DNA of 7,159 bases, from contig JANMDV010000109.1 in NCBI GenBank assembly GCA_031376485.1, positions 1-7,159 of the forward strand, written 5' to 3'. Under the pieces are notes generated by a model. The model saw nothing but the letters and a program-made list of their open reading frames with translations, did no database searches and was not told the origin of the DNA. Both the position numbers and the translations under genes were made by a program. The DNA is from CALMEC01 sp031376485. Its GTDB lineage: Bacteria > Actinomycetota > Thermoleophilia > Miltoncostaeales > Miltoncostaeaceae. The number at the start of each line of letters is the position of its first letter. Position 1 is the stretch's first letter. Below are positions 6,199 to 7,159 of the stretch, piece by piece.

Positions 6199-6232
6199 GT
6201 CGTCACGGCATGTACGGTTGACCCGTGACGAC
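6199..6232. promoter_or_regulatory. Candidate BirA operator (perfect 10-14-10 inverted repeat)
   Basis: GTCGTCACGG at 6199-6208 and CCGTGACGAC at 6223-6232 are exact reverse complements separated by 14 bp. They lie between the divergent bioY and birA genes. Known BirA operators consist of two inverted arms with a spacer of roughly 14-16 bp (TTGTAAACC type in many bacteria), so the geometry fits while the arm bases do not match that consensus. The neighbouring birA product has the DNA-binding winged helix needed to use such a site. Bound here, the dimer would cover the region just upstream of the presumed bioY -10 and the presumed birA start point. An alternative is a site for another regulator such as a TetR-type BioQ, or an RNA hairpin in the birA leader. 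Confidence 0.6.
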
Positions 6233-6247
6233 ACGAATGGACTGCGG

Positions 6248-7159
6248 ATGAGCACAGACTCGGACGAGCGCCGCGAGTCGGTCCTGGAGGCCCTCGTACT
6301 GGCCGGTGAGGACGGGACCTCGGGACAGACGCTTGCAGAGCGACTGGGATGCTCACGGGCCGCGATCCACCGGCACGTCGAGACACTCCGCCGACAGGGC
6401 ATCGCGATCGACGGAGTCCACGAGGGTTACCGATTGGGTGACGGAGCCGACCCGATCGTGCCCCGACTCGTGGAAGCCCGACTGACCCCGCCCATCGCAG
6501 GCCCTGTGCGGTGGAGCTCGTCGACGGGCTCGACCAATGACGACGCGGTGGCACAGGCGCGGGCGGGAGCACCGCAGGGCCTTGTCATCGGCACCGACTT
6601 CCAGGGCGGCGGCCGCGGACGGCGCGGGCGCGAATGGCGATCGGAGCCGGGCGACGCGGTGCTGTGCTCGGTGGTGCTGCGCCCGCCGGTCCCGGCCGCG
6701 GACACAGGCATGGTGCCGATCGTCGCCGCGGTGTCGGTGGCGGAGGCGCTGGGCGACGTCGCCGGGATCATTTGGCCCAACGACATCGTCATCGGCGAGC
6801 GCAAGGTGTGCGGCATCCTGTGCGAACTCGCAGCCGACGAGACCGGCGTGGCGTGGGTTGTCGTCGGGATCGGGATCAACGTCCGTGGGGTGCCGGAGCT
6901 TGGCGATGCCAAGTGGCAGCCCGGCGCGCTGATCGACGGCGGCACACCCCCGTCGCGCGCCCGGGTGCTGGTTGCCGTGCTGACGAGCCTGAGCCGTCGC
7001 TACGCGGAATGGCTCGCCGACGGACCCGCGGCGACGCTGGCAGCGTTCGCCGAGCGTGATCTGCTCCACGGAACGGGCATCACCATCCAGACGGGTGATC
7101 GCGCGACGTCAGGGACGGCGAGCGGCCTGGACGAATCGGGTCGCCTCCGGGTGATGACC
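6248..7159 (+). CDS. birA: Bifunctional biotin-protein ligase / biotin repressor BirA, 3'-truncated
   Basis: This enzyme makes biotinyl-5'-AMP from biotin and ATP and attaches biotin to a Lys of carboxylase carrier domains. With its DNA-binding domain it also acts as the biotin-sensing repressor. The 304 residues seen include a winged helix at about 12-63 (TLAERLGCSRAAIHRHVETL, 28-47). The catalytic domain follows, with SSTGSTND (91-98), the adenylate-binding loop GGGRGRRGREW (120-130), WPND (176-179), catalytic Lys186 in KVCGIL, and VGIGINV (206-212). The usual Lys before WPND is Ile175. The small C-terminal domain has begun (from about 275) and is cut by the window edge, probably 15-20 residues short of the end. 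The start is ATG 6248, with a weak GGA six bases upstream; no other in-frame start suits the domain better. It is transcribed divergently from bioY across the candidate operator. Confidence 0.95.
   Translation, partial: MSTDSDERRESVLEALVLAGEDGTSGQTLAERLGCSRAAIHRHVETLRRQGIAIDGVHEGYRLGDGADPIVPRLVEARLTPPIAGPVRWSSSTGSTNDDAVAQARAGAPQGLVIGTDFQGGGRGRRGREWRSEPGDAVLCSVVLRPPVPAADTGMVPIVAAVSVAEALGDVAGIIWPNDIVIGERKVCGILCELAADETGVAWVVVGIGINVRGVPELGDAKWQPGALIDGGTPPSRARVLVAVLTSLSRRYAEWLADGPAATLAAFAERDLLHGTGITIQTGDRATSGTASGLDESGRLRVMT

Noticed and set aside
6218..6223. TTGACC as a -35 box for birA
   Set aside because: A -10 hexamer at normal spacing would fall at 6241-6247, which has no TANNNT match and abuts the start codon.
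6225..6251. Eight-codon reading frame in the birA leader whose TGA overlaps the birA ATG
   Set aside because: It has no Shine-Dalgarno sequence and is too short to distinguish from chance; the overlap alone is weak evidence for a coupled leader peptide.
6353..7069. Minus-strand reading frame opposite birA
   Set aside because: The plus strand carries unmistakable BirA motifs. The minus frame is His/Arg/Asp-rich with no recognisable domain.
1..7159. CRISPR arrays, tRNA/rRNA genes, transposase genes, toxin-antitoxin pairs
   Set aside because: No regularly spaced direct repeats, RNA-gene hallmarks or matching protein motifs were seen on either strand.

Overview
The window reads as a chromosomal segment of a high-GC Gram-positive bacterium, probably an actinobacterium. 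It is strongly GC-rich, several starts are GTG, and third positions favour G/C throughout. No genus is assigned. Nothing points to a plasmid, a phage or a recently acquired island, apart from one small inverted-repeat-bounded insert.

Layout. Positions 3-767 (+) hold the 3' part of a lipoprotein gene of unknown function. It converges on a six-gene operon on the minus strand, read from about 6150 down to 951: bioY (biotin S-component of an ECF transporter), an AMP-forming acyl-CoA synthetase, a thiolase-fold protein, the ECF ATPase (bioM-like), the ECF transmembrane subunit EcfT (bioN-like), and a FabZ-like hotdog protein. The last four are joined by overlapping stop/start codons, so the two transporter subunits and the acyl-chain enzymes form one translationally coupled unit. 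Divergently, from 6248 (+), lies birA. It encodes a two-domain biotin-protein ligase with an N-terminal winged helix and runs off the window end.

Regulation. The bioY-birA gap holds a perfect inverted repeat with 10-bp arms and a 14-bp spacer (6199-6232). This is the architecture of a BirA operator, though its bases differ from the enterobacterial/Bacillus consensus. A symmetric TANNNTA element (6186-6192) beside it could serve as the -10 box in both directions. The likely logic is that BirA senses biotin and represses both its own gene and the biotin-uptake operon.

What is unusual. The transporter operon contains three acyl-chain enzymes. Bacillus subtilis has a related set (bioY-like yhfU with ligase yhfT and thiolase yhfS), predicted to be in the BirA regulon and, to my knowledge, without an established reaction. 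Here the set is extended by a hotdog protein. Both the thiolase and the hotdog protein lack residues normally needed for their textbook reactions: Ala replaces the second thiolase Cys, Thr replaces Asn in the NEAF motif, and Gly replaces the FabZ His. I infer a dedicated acyl-CoA pathway that imports and activates biotin or a biotin-related carboxylate (pimelate, desthiobiotin, norbiotins) and then modifies it by unconventional chemistry. The substrate cannot be read from the sequence.
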